Assembly: GCF_009725995.1 (NCBI RefSeq)
Contig: NZ_RCNS01000003.1
Location: 496,001-560,000 of the forward strand
DNA from: Zobellia laminariae
GTDB lineage: Bacteria > Bacteroidota > Bacteroidia > Flavobacteriales > Flavobacteriaceae
Length of the DNA: 64,000 nucleotides
Reading direction: 5' to 3'
The position numbers were made by a program, and so were the translations under genes. Shown in pieces: positions 43,308-52,533 of the stretch. The notes beneath the pieces are model-generated. The model made no database searches. It saw only the letters and a list, made by a program, of their open reading frames with translations, and was not told where the DNA came from. Numbering within the stretch: the stretch's first letter is position 1; each line of letters starts with the position of its first letter.

Positions 43308-46300
43308 ATGAAACAAGTTCTCCTCTTTTTAATACTACTTTGTTCAGGGGTAAATTGTGCCGCACAAAACACCAATACCTATTTTCATTCTTTACATATA
43401 GATGATAGCCGTTTTAATAAAAGAACCAACGTTATCTACGAAGATCATTTAGGCTATTTATGGTTAGGTACCGATAGTGGATTATATAGATATGATGGTC
43501 ATTCCTTGGTTGAAAATCAATATGATGTCTTTGATGAAAAATCTATACCTAACAACAGTATTAATTCTATTATAGAAGACAGCTACGGGAATTTATGGCT
43601 TGGCAGTGAGAGCTACTTAATACTCTACCATAGAAAAACCAATAGCTTTAAAGGGTTTTACAAGAACAATACAACTGGTATTCTTGGCAAATCTAAAGAT
43701 GGTACAATATGGGTGAATCTAAAAAATACTGGTATTGTTAAGGTTGTTCCGCAGGAGGATATAGATAACATTGAATTTCACACCCAACTGAACTACAAAC
43801 AGAACAGTAAAATCTGGACCAACGATAAAACCATTAACGACTTCTCCGAAGACCTCTTTGGACGAAATTGGTTCGCTACGCCCAAAGGCATCTTGGCGCT
43901 CAATACAGATGATATGTTGGTAGAAACGGGATTCTCTAAAAATGTATCCTTTCTAACTCCCTTAGAAAACAACACTTTATTGGCTGCTACAAATGAGGGT
44001 ATGTTTCTTCTTCAATATGGTAAAACCGATTTTCAACTCAAGATATTGGAAACTATAGACGTCTTCAATAAAAAGAATCAAACCAACACGGAATTTACCT
44101 CTATCTCAACAGATTTAGGTTCAGCAACTATTTGGGCCAGTACCCAATCTGGCTTATATAAAGGGGAAAAAACCAATACTTCATATGTTTTTACCAAAAT
44201 AACCGATGGTCAAAAGACCGACAGTACACCTTATGAAAACCGAATAAACTCTTTAATTATAGATCGATATAAAAATCTATGGGTGGCTACCAATAAAGGC
44301 ATCAAAAAACATATTGATAGGAATTCAATTTTTGAATATACTACCATCAATAACAATCTAAACAACCACTTTACCCAATCTCTGTTAAAAACAAATAAAA
44401 ATGAATTGCTGGTAACCTATAATCATGTTGGTTTATACAGTTACGATTTAAAGACAAATACCAATAGGTTACTGACAACCGCTAATGAAGATTATAGCGT
44501 TGTAAAAGAATATTATTCTCAGAAAGAAATACTTTTTGCCTCTGGAAAAACCCTTTTTCTATCTAAAAATTATAGCGATCATACTAAGAACGTACAATTT
44601 GATACGCTCAAAAAATACAACTACAACATACGTGACGTGATTCCACTGGGTAAAGATGAAATATGGGTTGGACTTTGGGGCGGAGGAATAAGTATAGTAA
44701 CCCCTAAACAGGAAAAAAATGCTTTTAAAAGCAAGGTCATTTCTACCCTTTTTGGAAAAAATGTTTCAGTAATGCATCTAGACCGTAATCAAAATATGTG
44801 GATTGGTACCCGTGGTGACGGTCTCTTTAAGGTAAACCTGATTAATGAAGAAATTAAAGTATTCAACCCTTCATTGAAAGATGGTCTAAGTTCAAATGCT
44901 ATTTTATGTCTGCGTGAAGATGATAAAGGCAATCTATGGATAGGCACCAGAGGCGGCGGTCTCAATTTTTACGACCAAGCAGCCCAAACTATTAAAAGCT
45001 ATGGTAAAAATGAAGGCTTAGTGTCCACAACAGTTGCTAGTATTGAAAGAGATGTTTCTGAGAATTTATGGCTAAGTACCCGAGACGGTATTTCCAGATT
45101 TGATATCAAAAAAGAAAAATTTGTCAATTTTAGTATTGAAGATGGTGTTACCGAGAGTCACTTTACATTCAATTCAAGCGCAGTTGGTGAAGATGGAAAA
45201 ATCTATTTTGGTTGCCCTGGAGGCTTCTTTTCCGTAAACGCTAAAAACTATAAAAAGGAATCATCAGTACCCAACACCATAATAACGAACTACACCATTT
45301 TTGGGGATTTTGACAAATCAAATACCGCCAATAAAGAGAATCATTCAAAAAAATATCTAAATACTACAGACAGTCTTAAGTTAGAACATAACAGAAATAA
45401 CATTGCTTTTGAGTTCTCTACCTTAGAATTTACTGCGCCCAATAAAAATGAATTTGCTTATATACTTGAAGGCACAAATGATTTCTGGCACTATACAAAA
45501 GCATCTAACAGAAATGCCAATTACAATGACCTACCTCCGGGCAACTACACCTTTAAAGTAAAAAGTTCTAATAGTGACGGGGTTTGGAACGATAATCCAG
45601 CCACTTTTCATTTTCAAATAAGCCCTCCTTACTGGAAAAGTAATATGGCTTTTATTCTATATTTTCTTCTGTTAATAACTTCCATTTATACTACTTGGCT
45701 AGTTATTAAACGCTGGTATAGATTAAAAAAGAAACTAGTAGCGGAAACGGTAAGTAGAGAAAAAGACAATGAAATGAACCGCATGAAAATGGTGTTCTTC
45801 ACTGATATTTCTCATGAGTTACGTACGCCATTAGCCCTAATTCTAGGTACTATTGAAAAAGTGGTGAAAGAGAAAAAGTTTACGTTAAGCCCTATCACCT
45901 CTCAAAGAATTTACAATAATACCTTAAGAATGCACAGGCTTATTAATCAGTTGATGGATATCCGGAAATTTGACGAAGGGAAGCTTAAACTACAGATTTC
46001 TAAAAACAACATCGTTAACGATATTGAAATTATCAAAAACGCCTTTAATGACTTTGCTAAGATCTACGATATAGACTACCAATTTGTTACAGAGGAAACT
46101 AAGATTGTGGGATGGTACGATGTAGATATTCTAGAAAAAATTCTATTTAATCTCTTGTCCAATGCATTCAAATACACTCCTAAAAAGGGAGTCATTAAGG
46201 TTTCATTAGGACTGGCCTCTGGAAGGGAGAAAAGTCATTTTAGCAAAAAATTCAGAATGGGCTCCTATATTAAATGTAGTGTTAGGGATAATGGCATAGG

Positions 46301-47426
46301 TATTCCACAGGAAGATATTGAGCAAATTTTTGATCGCTATTATCAAGCTACTAAAAAATACAGCAATCAAATACCTGGGACGGGAATAGGGATGGAATTG
46401 GTGCAAAAACTCATTGAAAGGCATCATGGTACCATACAAGTAGAGAGTGAGGAAAATACATTCACAGAATTCACTTTCTATCTGCCGATTCACAAAAACC
46501 GATATCTTAAAAAAGAGCGCATTGACCGAGGTACACCTCTTACCAAGAATTTTATTAAAAACTCTGAATTCCAAGTGATTGAAGAGATTTCATCAGAATT
46601 CGAGACAAAACCTAAAGCGCTCCAAACGTCCAAACCATTAATTTTACTTGTGGAAGATAATGAGGACCTAAGATCTATGGTAAAAGATGAATTAAAAACC
46701 GATTTTAATGTAATTGAAGCATGCAACGGTAAAGAAGGATACACTACATGCTTAGAACAACGGCCTGACCTAATTATCTGTGATATTCTTATGCCCATAG
46801 AAGATGGTATTTCTATGTTGCAAAAAGTAAAGGATAATCCGGAAACAAAGACCATCCCTATTTTTATGCTCACCGCTAAAAACTCTGAGGAAACAAAAAT
46901 TGAGTGTCTTAGCTTAGGTGCGGATGATTATATAGAAAAACCGTTTAGCCTAGAATTTGTAAAGTGGAAAGTGAAAAATACGTTCAACACTCGTGAAGAC
47001 CTCAAAAGTAAATACAGTAAAATTATAACACCAGAACCCTCTGAAATAGAAGTAGATTCTAACGATGAAAAATTTATACGCAAGCTGGTAACCATAATAG
47101 AAGAATCTATTGATGACAAACATCTTAATGTTGAATTTTTAGCTTCTGAGGCTGGCATGAGCAGGGCCAATTTGTACCGTAAAGTACAAGCCATTAATAA
47201 TGATACTCCTGTAAATTTTATAAAACGAATTCGTCTGAAACGAGCTGCTCAGTTATTAAAAAATAACAAAATGTATATTTCAGAAGTTGCCTATATGACT
47301 GGTTTCAGTAACCAGAAATATTTTAGCAAGTGCTTCAGTAAAGAATATGAAATGAGTCCTACAGAGTATGCCAAGCAGTTTTATGAAGAAGCGAATACAA
47401 CCGTTAATATATCTAATGAGCAATAG
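43308..47426 (+). CDS. Hybrid two-component sensor-regulator (HTCS) of the PUL
   Basis: The 1,372-aa protein joins an entire two-component system. After a signal peptide (LFLILLCSGVNCAAQ) comes a periplasmic double beta-propeller made of Reg_prop repeats (YLWLGTDSGLYRYDG, NLWLGSES, NMWIGTRGDGLFK, NLWIGTRGGGLNF). A Y_Y_Y domain lies at about 698-770 and a transmembrane helix at about 778-800. HisKA has its histidine in SHELRTPLA (about 836) and a HATPase follows (NAFKYTPKKG, DNGIGIPQ, GTGIGMELV). The receiver has Asp in ICDILMPIEDG (about 1158), and an AraC-type helix-turn-helix occupies about 1278-1360. Such sensors bind oligosaccharides of the target glycan and switch on the adjacent PUL. 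It is divergent from susC, which places its operator in the intervening region. Confidence 0.96.
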   Translation: MKQVLLFLILLCSGVNCAAQNTNTYFHSLHIDDSRFNKRTNVIYEDHLGYLWLGTDSGLYRYDGHSLVENQYDVFDEKSIPNNSINSIIEDSYGNLWLGSESYLILYHRKTNSFKGFYKNNTTGILGKSKDGTIWVNLKNTGIVKVVPQEDIDNIEFHTQLNYKQNSKIWTNDKTINDFSEDLFGRNWFATPKGILALNTDDMLVETGFSKNVSFLTPLENNTLLAATNEGMFLLQYGKTDFQLKILETIDVFNKKNQTNTEFTSISTDLGSATIWASTQSGLYKGEKTNTSYVFTKITDGQKTDSTPYENRINSLIIDRYKNLWVATNKGIKKHIDRNSIFEYTTINNNLNNHFTQSLLKTNKNELLVTYNHVGLYSYDLKTNTNRLLTTANEDYSVVKEYYSQKEILFASGKTLFLSKNYSDHTKNVQFDTLKKYNYNIRDVIPLGKDEIWVGLWGGGISIVTPKQEKNAFKSKVISTLFGKNVSVMHLDRNQNMWIGTRGDGLFKVNLINEEIKVFNPSLKDGLSSNAILCLREDDKGNLWIGTRGGGLNFYDQAAQTIKSYGKNEGLVSTTVASIERDVSENLWLSTRDGISRFDIKKEKFVNFSIEDGVTESHFTFNSSAVGEDGKIYFGCPGGFFSVNAKNYKKESSVPNTIITNYTIFGDFDKSNTANKENHSKKYLNTTDSLKLEHNRNNIAFEFSTLEFTAPNKNEFAYILEGTNDFWHYTKASNRNANYNDLPPGNYTFKVKSSNSDGVWNDNPATFHFQISPPYWKSNMAFILYFLLLITSIYTTWLVIKRWYRLKKKLVAETVSREKDNEMNRMKMVFFTDISHELRTPLALILGTIEKVVKEKKFTLSPITSQRIYNNTLRMHRLINQLMDIRKFDEGKLKLQISKNNIVNDIEIIKNAFNDFAKIYDIDYQFVTEETKIVGWYDVDILEKILFNLLSNAFKYTPKKGVIKVSLGLASGREKSHFSKKFRMGSYIKCSVRDNGIGIPQEDIEQIFDRYYQATKKYSNQIPGTGIGMELVQKLIERHHGTIQVESEENTFTEFTFYLPIHKNRYLKKERIDRGTPLTKNFIKNSEFQVIEEISSEFETKPKALQTSKPLILLVEDNEDLRSMVKDELKTDFNVIEACNGKEGYTTCLEQRPDLIICDILMPIEDGISMLQKVKDNPETKTIPIFMLTAKNSEETKIECLSLGADDYIEKPFSLEFVKWKVKNTFNTREDLKSKYSKIITPEPSEIEVDSNDEKFIRKLVTIIEESIDDKHLNVEFLASEAGMSRANLYRKVQAINNDTPVNFIKRIRLKRAAQLLKNNKMYISEVAYMTGFSNQKYFSKCFSKEYEMSPTEYAKQFYEEANTTVNISNEQ

Positions 47427-47586
47427 ATAACTATCCCTTTATCATACAAGTTCAACATTTGTATCCCTTAAACGACTCATTATAGCCCTTTGTAATCTGT
47501 GGAATATAAATATTTTCACAGTTCTATTATCCCAGAACGCTATCCCTTTAAGGAACGCTAATCAGCTGAACTAATTAGATGCCCAT

Positions 47587-49026
47587 ATGACTCTTCCCAT
47601 TAATAAAACCTTGTGCACAACACTGGTATGTATATATGCATTACACTCTTGCAAACCTGCTAAAATCGACATAACAGAGCACAAAAAACCAAATATCGTT
47701 CTTATAAACATAGACGACCTTGGTTATAAGGATGTTGGTTTTATGGGTAGTCAATATTATGAAACCCCCAATTTAGACGCTTTGGCGGAAGAAGGCATGG
47801 TATTTTATAATGCCTATGCGGGTGCTGCAAACTGTGCCCCTAGTAGAGCCTGTCTTATCTCTGGTTTAAATACACCTAGGCATGGTGTTTATACGGTGAG
47901 TCCGTCTGATAGAGGAAACACAAAAACCCGAAAATTAATTTCGATTAAAAATACCGACCATCTCAATGACTCCTTTTTTACCCTTCCTCAGATGCTTAAA
48001 TCAGCTGGGTATGTTACAGGTAGTTTTGGTAAATGGCATGTGGGTAACGACCCCAGTATTCAAGGAATTGATGTTAATATAGGTGGAAGTGCAAAAGGAA
48101 ACCCAGGTAAAGGCGGTTACTTTTCCCCATATAAAATAGACAACATTACCAATGGCGAAAATGGCGAATACCTAACGGATAGGTTGACGAACGAAGCCAT
48201 AAGTTATATAGAGAAAAACAAAGACACCACTTTTTTTCTTTACATGCCTTATTACACGGTACATACGCCAATTATGGGTAAAGAAGAATTAGTAGCCAAA
48301 TTTGAAGCAAAAAGCGGGCAGAACGGACAAAATAGACCTGACTATGCTGCAATGGTATACGCCATGGACCAAAATGTGGGTAAGTTGTTACATGCTTTAA
48401 AACAAAATAACCTTGAAGAAAACACCGTAGTAATTTTCACCTCGGACAATGGGGGTATACGGGCTATCTCCGAACAGAATCCGTTAAGAGCTGGAAAAGG
48501 TTCCTATTACGAAGGTGGTATTCGGGTTCCTCTGATTATAAAGTGGCCAGGGAAAATAAAACCAAAATCGACCTCTACAGTAGCGGTCAGCAATTTAGAT
48601 TTCTACCCCACGCTCCAGAATATTGCAAAACCCCAGAACAAAGCTAAACTTCTTGATGGTGTAAATCTTGAACCTATTTTATATGGAGGCGAACTCGCTG
48701 AACGTAACCTCTATTTTCACTTCCCCATCTATCTTCAGAAGTATGACCAATTAAAAGACCAAGGCAGAGACCCTCTTTTTAGAACTCGCCCAGGTTCCGT
48801 AATTATTTCGGGAGAATGGAAACTACATGAATATTTTGAAGACGGAGAACTAGAACTTTATAATCTAAAGACTGATATAGGTGAAAAAACTAACTTGGCG
48901 AAACAAAACCCAGCTAAGACCAAACAGCTTTATGAAGAACTGAATATATGGCGAACACAAACGAAAGCTCCCGTTCCTACTATAGCGAATAAGGCGTATG
49001 ACCCTACTCATCTAAAAGAACAGTAG
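47587..49026 (+). CDS. S1 family sulfatase (CAPSR type)
   Basis: The 479-aa lipoprotein-like enzyme (lipobox ALHSC) has the sulfatase core: NIVLINIDDLGYKDVGFMGS, the formylglycine motif CAPSR with C83, GSFGKWHVGND and TSDNGGIRAI. It follows the hybrid sensor on the same strand with a 160-base gap, so it may have its own promoter or be read through from the sensor gene, apart from the main minus-strand operon. It faces the L,D-transpeptidase gene tail to tail, with only three bases between stop codons. It is the fourth sulfatase of the locus, implying a heavily or variably sulfated substrate. Confidence 0.93.
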   Translation: MTLPINKTLCTTLVCIYALHSCKPAKIDITEHKKPNIVLINIDDLGYKDVGFMGSQYYETPNLDALAEEGMVFYNAYAGAANCAPSRACLISGLNTPRHGVYTVSPSDRGNTKTRKLISIKNTDHLNDSFFTLPQMLKSAGYVTGSFGKWHVGNDPSIQGIDVNIGGSAKGNPGKGGYFSPYKIDNITNGENGEYLTDRLTNEAISYIEKNKDTTFFLYMPYYTVHTPIMGKEELVAKFEAKSGQNGQNRPDYAAMVYAMDQNVGKLLHALKQNNLEENTVVIFTSDNGGIRAISEQNPLRAGKGSYYEGGIRVPLIIKWPGKIKPKSTSTVAVSNLDFYPTLQNIAKPQNKAKLLDGVNLEPILYGGELAERNLYFHFPIYLQKYDQLKDQGRDPLFRTRPGSVIISGEWKLHEYFEDGELELYNLKTDIGEKTNLAKQNPAKTKQLYEELNIWRTQTKAPVPTIANKAYDPTHLKEQ

Positions 49027-49029
49027 CAG

Positions 49030-50016
49030 CTACTTCTCTACCCCATAAATATCTTTTAAAACAGAAACTACCGAACCTTCAAAATGCGTGTCTAGATCAT
49101 ACCGTATTCTTACTTTCGTGCCCAACGGAGCGTAGTAATAAATTACCCAAGCATCTGCTTCACGAGTACCTATGCACCCATGTGAATAGGCCTTTCCTAA
49201 AGTTTTAGGATTGGTTGTAGGGTGAATCATTTGTCCGTTTCTGACACCATTAATTTCGGTTTCCATCCATGGAATTTGAGGCATTTGCGTAAGTTTTCCA
49301 TCGTCACGATGCGTTACATAATACGGCTTACCGTTTACGGGATTATAAAAATCAGGATGCTTGGCATGTCTAACAATCGTTCCCTCTCCCGTTTTGGTTC
49401 GCAAGTCCGTTATACGATCTCCCATTTTCAGGTATCGCTGTTTATCCTGTCCTACCCTCACCGTAAACTCATCCTTTAAAATAGAATCCTGGTAAATACG
49501 CAGCATAAATTCAGGGATGTTCACATCAATCTCCGTATGGGCTAAATCGTCCAATATATGGCAGGCTTTTGTAGAATCCGGAAGATGTAATACACTTCCT
49601 TTTGGTAGTGCTATCATTTGTCTTTGATTATATACAAATGAATCTCTAGCCTTCATACGGTAGTAATCCGTATTTGCCAGCGTATCTATAATCCACGGAT
49701 TATTACGCACCAATAGATGTTCAGATAACGGATAGGGCACAATAGAATCATAGCGCACCACTAAGGAGTCTATATACTCAAAATACTCTGCTATCCTAAC
49801 GTTTCGGGATACATTAATGTCCTTGTATGTTTTTACTTTTTTAATGGGTACAGGCGCTACTTCTTCCTGAACAGGTTCTTTTTCAGATACCAACTTGGCT
49901 TGGTCTTTACACGAACCCATGCCTAAAATCAACATCAGCATTAAAAAAGCACCTAATAACGCTTTTTGTTGTTGAAAGAAATTCAGCTTTTCTGGGGACT
50001 TTAAGATATGTAGCAT
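49030..50016 (-). CDS. L,D-transpeptidase (YkuD) lipoprotein
   Basis: I use ATG 50016 (MLHILKSPEKL); a GTG at 50052 would add 12 residues. A signal with lipobox GMGSC precedes a proline-containing linker, and the YkuD domain is in the C-terminal half. The catalytic motif is GKAYSHGCIGTREADAW with the nucleophilic cysteine near residue 281 and its upstream histidine (MIHPTTNP). These enzymes make 3-3 cross-links in peptidoglycan or attach proteins to it. The gene lies 17 bases downstream of the SpoIIAA-like gene's stop on the same strand, probably in one operon. Confidence 0.9.
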   Translation of the reverse strand: MLHILKSPEKLNFFQQQKALLGAFLMLMLILGMGSCKDQAKLVSEKEPVQEEVAPVPIKKVKTYKDINVSRNVRIAEYFEYIDSLVVRYDSIVPYPLSEHLLVRNNPWIIDTLANTDYYRMKARDSFVYNQRQMIALPKGSVLHLPDSTKACHILDDLAHTEIDVNIPEFMLRIYQDSILKDEFTVRVGQDKQRYLKMGDRITDLRTKTGEGTIVRHAKHPDFYNPVNGKPYYVTHRDDGKLTQMPQIPWMETEINGVRNGQMIHPTTNPKTLGKAYSHGCIGTREADAWVIYYYAPLGTKVRIRYDLDTHFEGSVVSVLKDIYGVEK

Positions 50017-50069
50017 GTTGGTCTGACTATTTGTAACCGGGCAATCTAACACCCAACTTTACTGTTATT

Positions 50070-50468
50070 CTAACTTGGTTCATATTCATTAGGAGCTACA
50101 AATTGGAATGCTTCCTCTAGTTGTGTAATATCAAAATAGCGTTCTTGATATCCTTTCTGCAGCCTTTCAAAAAAAACATTATCAATAGGTATCAGTGCTT
50201 TCAAAATCTTAGAGTGTGCCACGATAGCTATATTACCTATTTGCCTATAATTTCTTAGAATCCAGATGATGTCTTCCATGAACACCTTTGTTTTACTCTT
50301 ACTCACATTTAGTTCGTCTAGTTTAACCAGAACATTTACATAGCCAAAGCCTTCTTCTACTTTCTCCTTAAAAAACTTTTGTGCCAGTTTTTCATCTGTT
50401 CCGGTAAATTCGTCAATAACTTCTAACGCAAGTGTATTTCCTTTGTACGTTCTTATTTTTTCAATCAT
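50070..50468 (-). CDS. SpoIIAA-like (STAS-fold) protein
   Basis: The 132-aa protein fits the SpoIIAA-like family: a first strand MIEKIRTYKGNTLALEVIDE, then alternating strands and helices with VNVLVKLDELNVSKSKTKVF, IGNIAIVAHSKILKALIPID and YFDITQLEEAFQFV. Members have a STAS-like fold and occur singly in many bacteria, with roles in stress or lipid binding suggested but unproven. It has no phosphorylatable serine that I can identify. A TGAC-N4-GTCA palindrome lies 85 bases upstream of its start, and the L,D-transpeptidase follows after 17 bases. Confidence 0.75.
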   Translation of the reverse strand: MIEKIRTYKGNTLALEVIDEFTGTDEKLAQKFFKEKVEEGFGYVNVLVKLDELNVSKSKTKVFMEDIIWILRNYRQIGNIAIVAHSKILKALIPIDNVFFERLQKGYQERYFDITQLEEAFQFVAPNEYEPS

Positions 50469-50553
50469 GGCCTTAGTTTTAAATATACTGAAATGAGTCC
50501 AAACGGACTATTATAAACACATTAAAAGTAAGGGCTAAAATTCATCCATACCA

Positions 50554-50565
50554 TGACCTTAGTCA
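50554..50565. promoter_or_regulatory. Crp/Fnr-like palindrome 1
   Basis: TGACCTTAGTCA, a perfect TGAC-N4-GTCA dyad, 85 bases upstream of the SpoIIAA-like start codon and after the end of the ABC ATPase gene. It has the same form as the sites at 58607 and 63787. Confidence 0.5.
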
Positions 50566-50584
50566 GCAGAAACTAAAAGAAAAA

Positions 50585-51259
50585 TTAAGAAATAATTCTA
50601 CCGTCCTCCATCTGAATAATACGATCGGTACGCTTGGCAAAATCCTCATCATGGGTGACGATCAATAACGAAAGACCTTCTTCTTCTTTCAGTTTTTTAA
50701 AGATATTAAAAACGTTATCTGCATTGTGGCTGTCTAGGTTTCCTGTGGGTTCATCACCCATAAGAATTATAGGATTATTAATCAAAGCCCTGGCAATGGC
50801 CACCCGTTGCTTTTCACCACCCGAAATACGAGAAGCCCGTTGGTTGGCGAGATATTCTATTTTTAGCATTTCTAGCTTTTGCATGGCGTCTCGTTCAATA
50901 TCTGAGTGCGATTTCTCATTCAGTTTCTTTGCCGGAAGCATCACATTTTCCAAAACACTGAATTCCGATAACAAATAATGAAACTGAAACACAAAGCCAA
51001 TATGTTTGTTCCTAATCCTAGAAAAATCTTGGTGCGGTTTTCCCGTAACCAATTCATGATTCAGATACAATTCTCCCGTATACTCTGTATCCATGGTAGA
51101 AAGAATATAGAGTAACGTAGATTTTCCCGAACCGGATTTGCCCATAATAGAAGCGAACTCCCCTACTTTCACTCCAAAAGAAATATCTTTAAGCACATGA
51201 AAGTCTTTGGGCTTATAAAAATGCTTATTGATATTTTTCGTTTCAAGAACATACTCCAT
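50585..51259 (-). CDS. ABC transporter ATP-binding protein (LolD/MacB-like)
   Basis: The 224-aa ATPase has Walker A GKSGSGKST (from residue 40), a Q-loop in FVFQFHYLLSEFSV, the ABC signature ISGGEKQRVAIARAL, Walker B IILMGDEPTGNLD and the H-loop in LIVTHDEDFAKR. The closest family is the LolD/MacB/FtsE type that pairs with FtsX-like permeases. It is the last gene of a three-gene operon, 11 bases after the permease. Export of a lipid, lipoprotein or toxic compound is possible; the substrate is not visible. Confidence 0.94.
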   Translation of the reverse strand: MEYVLETKNINKHFYKPKDFHVLKDISFGVKVGEFASIMGKSGSGKSTLLYILSTMDTEYTGELYLNHELVTGKPHQDFSRIRNKHIGFVFQFHYLLSEFSVLENVMLPAKKLNEKSHSDIERDAMQKLEMLKIEYLANQRASRISGGEKQRVAIARALINNPIILMGDEPTGNLDSHNADNVFNIFKKLKEEEGLSLLIVTHDEDFAKRTDRIIQMEDGRIIS

Positions 51260-51270
51260 TTCTTCCTTCT

Positions 51271-52533
51271 TTAAGTTCCACGAATTATACGAACAGGATC
51301 TATGCGCCTAGCCTTTGCAGATGGGAACCAACCTGCAATAAAAGTAGAGAGCAGCGCAAAAGTGATTCCTATTACATAATACCCAATATTATAACTTATA
51401 GGATAGGTGGTTATCGTAGGCAGTGCAGACGTTTCAAAAGCTACGTTATCTATTAGACGAGCTAATCCATACCCTACTATTAAACCCAAAACACCACCAA
51501 CCAACCCAATCATCATAGCTTGGCTTATAAAGATGAGCTGTACATCCAAACCAGAAAATCCTATTGCTTTTAAGATGGCTATATCTTTCATCTTTTCATA
51601 AATAAGCATGTTTAGAATATTATAAATACCAAACCCGGCTACAATCAATAAGGTAATAGAAACGGCATAGGTAATAAGGTCTCTGATGTTAGAACCTGTC
51701 TCAAACTGTGCATTGGCTTCGTTAATATCCGTAGCTTTTATCGCAAACTGTTTTTGAAGACGTTTTGCCAAAGTAGGTGCCAACGTAATATCATAAAGTC
51801 TAATATTAATATCCGTAATGTAATTCTGCGCTTCCCCCATAATACGTTGTACCGTTTTGAGGTTGGCATAACTCTGAATGTTGTCTACATCTGCTACGCC
51901 ACTTTGGTAAATTCCAACAATTTTAAGTGGAAAAATATCCCCCCCAACCGTACTTATCTGAACTCTTTCCCCAACCGATAAAGACATTTTTTCAGCAAGA
52001 CCAGAACCTAATATAATTCCGTTTTCTGTGTTTTTGAGTGCCTCCGGAGTTCCTTGAACGATATAATCGTCCATACTAGAAAGTCGGGTTTCCTCCATAA
52101 TATCCACACCCACCAAATTACCACTAACATCAATAGAACCGGATAAGTAGAAGATTTGAGCACGTAGCTGTGGTGTTGCGCCTTTTACTTCTTTATCCTT
52201 TTTTAAGTACTTTAAAATAGGTAAGGCATTATGAATTTTCTTCTGACTTTGCCTAGGCTTGATCGAGTGTACGATGTTGAAAGAATTTTTAAATTCATCG
52301 TAAAGTGATACCGGTTGCGTTTCACTAGGTTCAATTTCATTATACAAGTGAATATGTGGCGTCTGATTCAATACCAAGCCATCTAGCATTTCATTGAGAC
52401 CAGTCATAAAACTGATCAGCGTAATGTACGCTCCAATACCAAAAGTAACACCCAGGGCTGCTGTAGCCGAAGACTTCATTTTTGTTACCAAGTGGGTTTT
52501 GGCAATGTTCAATATAACGGGCCAATTGATCAT
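51271..52533 (-). CDS. ABC transporter permease (FtsX/MacB-like)
   Basis: The 420-aa protein has one N-terminal membrane helix (SSATAALGVTFGIGAYITLI), a large periplasmic domain of about 240 residues, and three C-terminal helices (LITYAVSITLLIVAGFGIYN; LIFISQAMMIGLVGGVLGLI; YYVIGITFALLSTFIAGWFP). The cytoplasmic loop IAILKAIGFSG and the terminal AKARRIDPVRIIRG are typical of the FtsX/MacB permease domain. The start codon overlaps the stop of the HlyD-type gene (52530-52533), showing translational coupling. With the ATPase and the adaptor it forms a mechanotransmission-type exporter. Confidence 0.93.
   Translation of the reverse strand: MINWPVILNIAKTHLVTKMKSSATAALGVTFGIGAYITLISFMTGLNEMLDGLVLNQTPHIHLYNEIEPSETQPVSLYDEFKNSFNIVHSIKPRQSQKKIHNALPILKYLKKDKEVKGATPQLRAQIFYLSGSIDVSGNLVGVDIMEETRLSSMDDYIVQGTPEALKNTENGIILGSGLAEKMSLSVGERVQISTVGGDIFPLKIVGIYQSGVADVDNIQSYANLKTVQRIMGEAQNYITDINIRLYDITLAPTLAKRLQKQFAIKATDINEANAQFETGSNIRDLITYAVSITLLIVAGFGIYNILNMLIYEKMKDIAILKAIGFSGLDVQLIFISQAMMIGLVGGVLGLIVGYGLARLIDNVAFETSALPTITTYPISYNIGYYVIGITFALLSTFIAGWFPSAKARRIDPVRIIRGT

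Noticed and set aside
46206..46873. Open frames on the minus strand opposite the hybrid sensor
   Set aside because: They lie inside the conserved HATPase and receiver coding region, and their translations show no domains.
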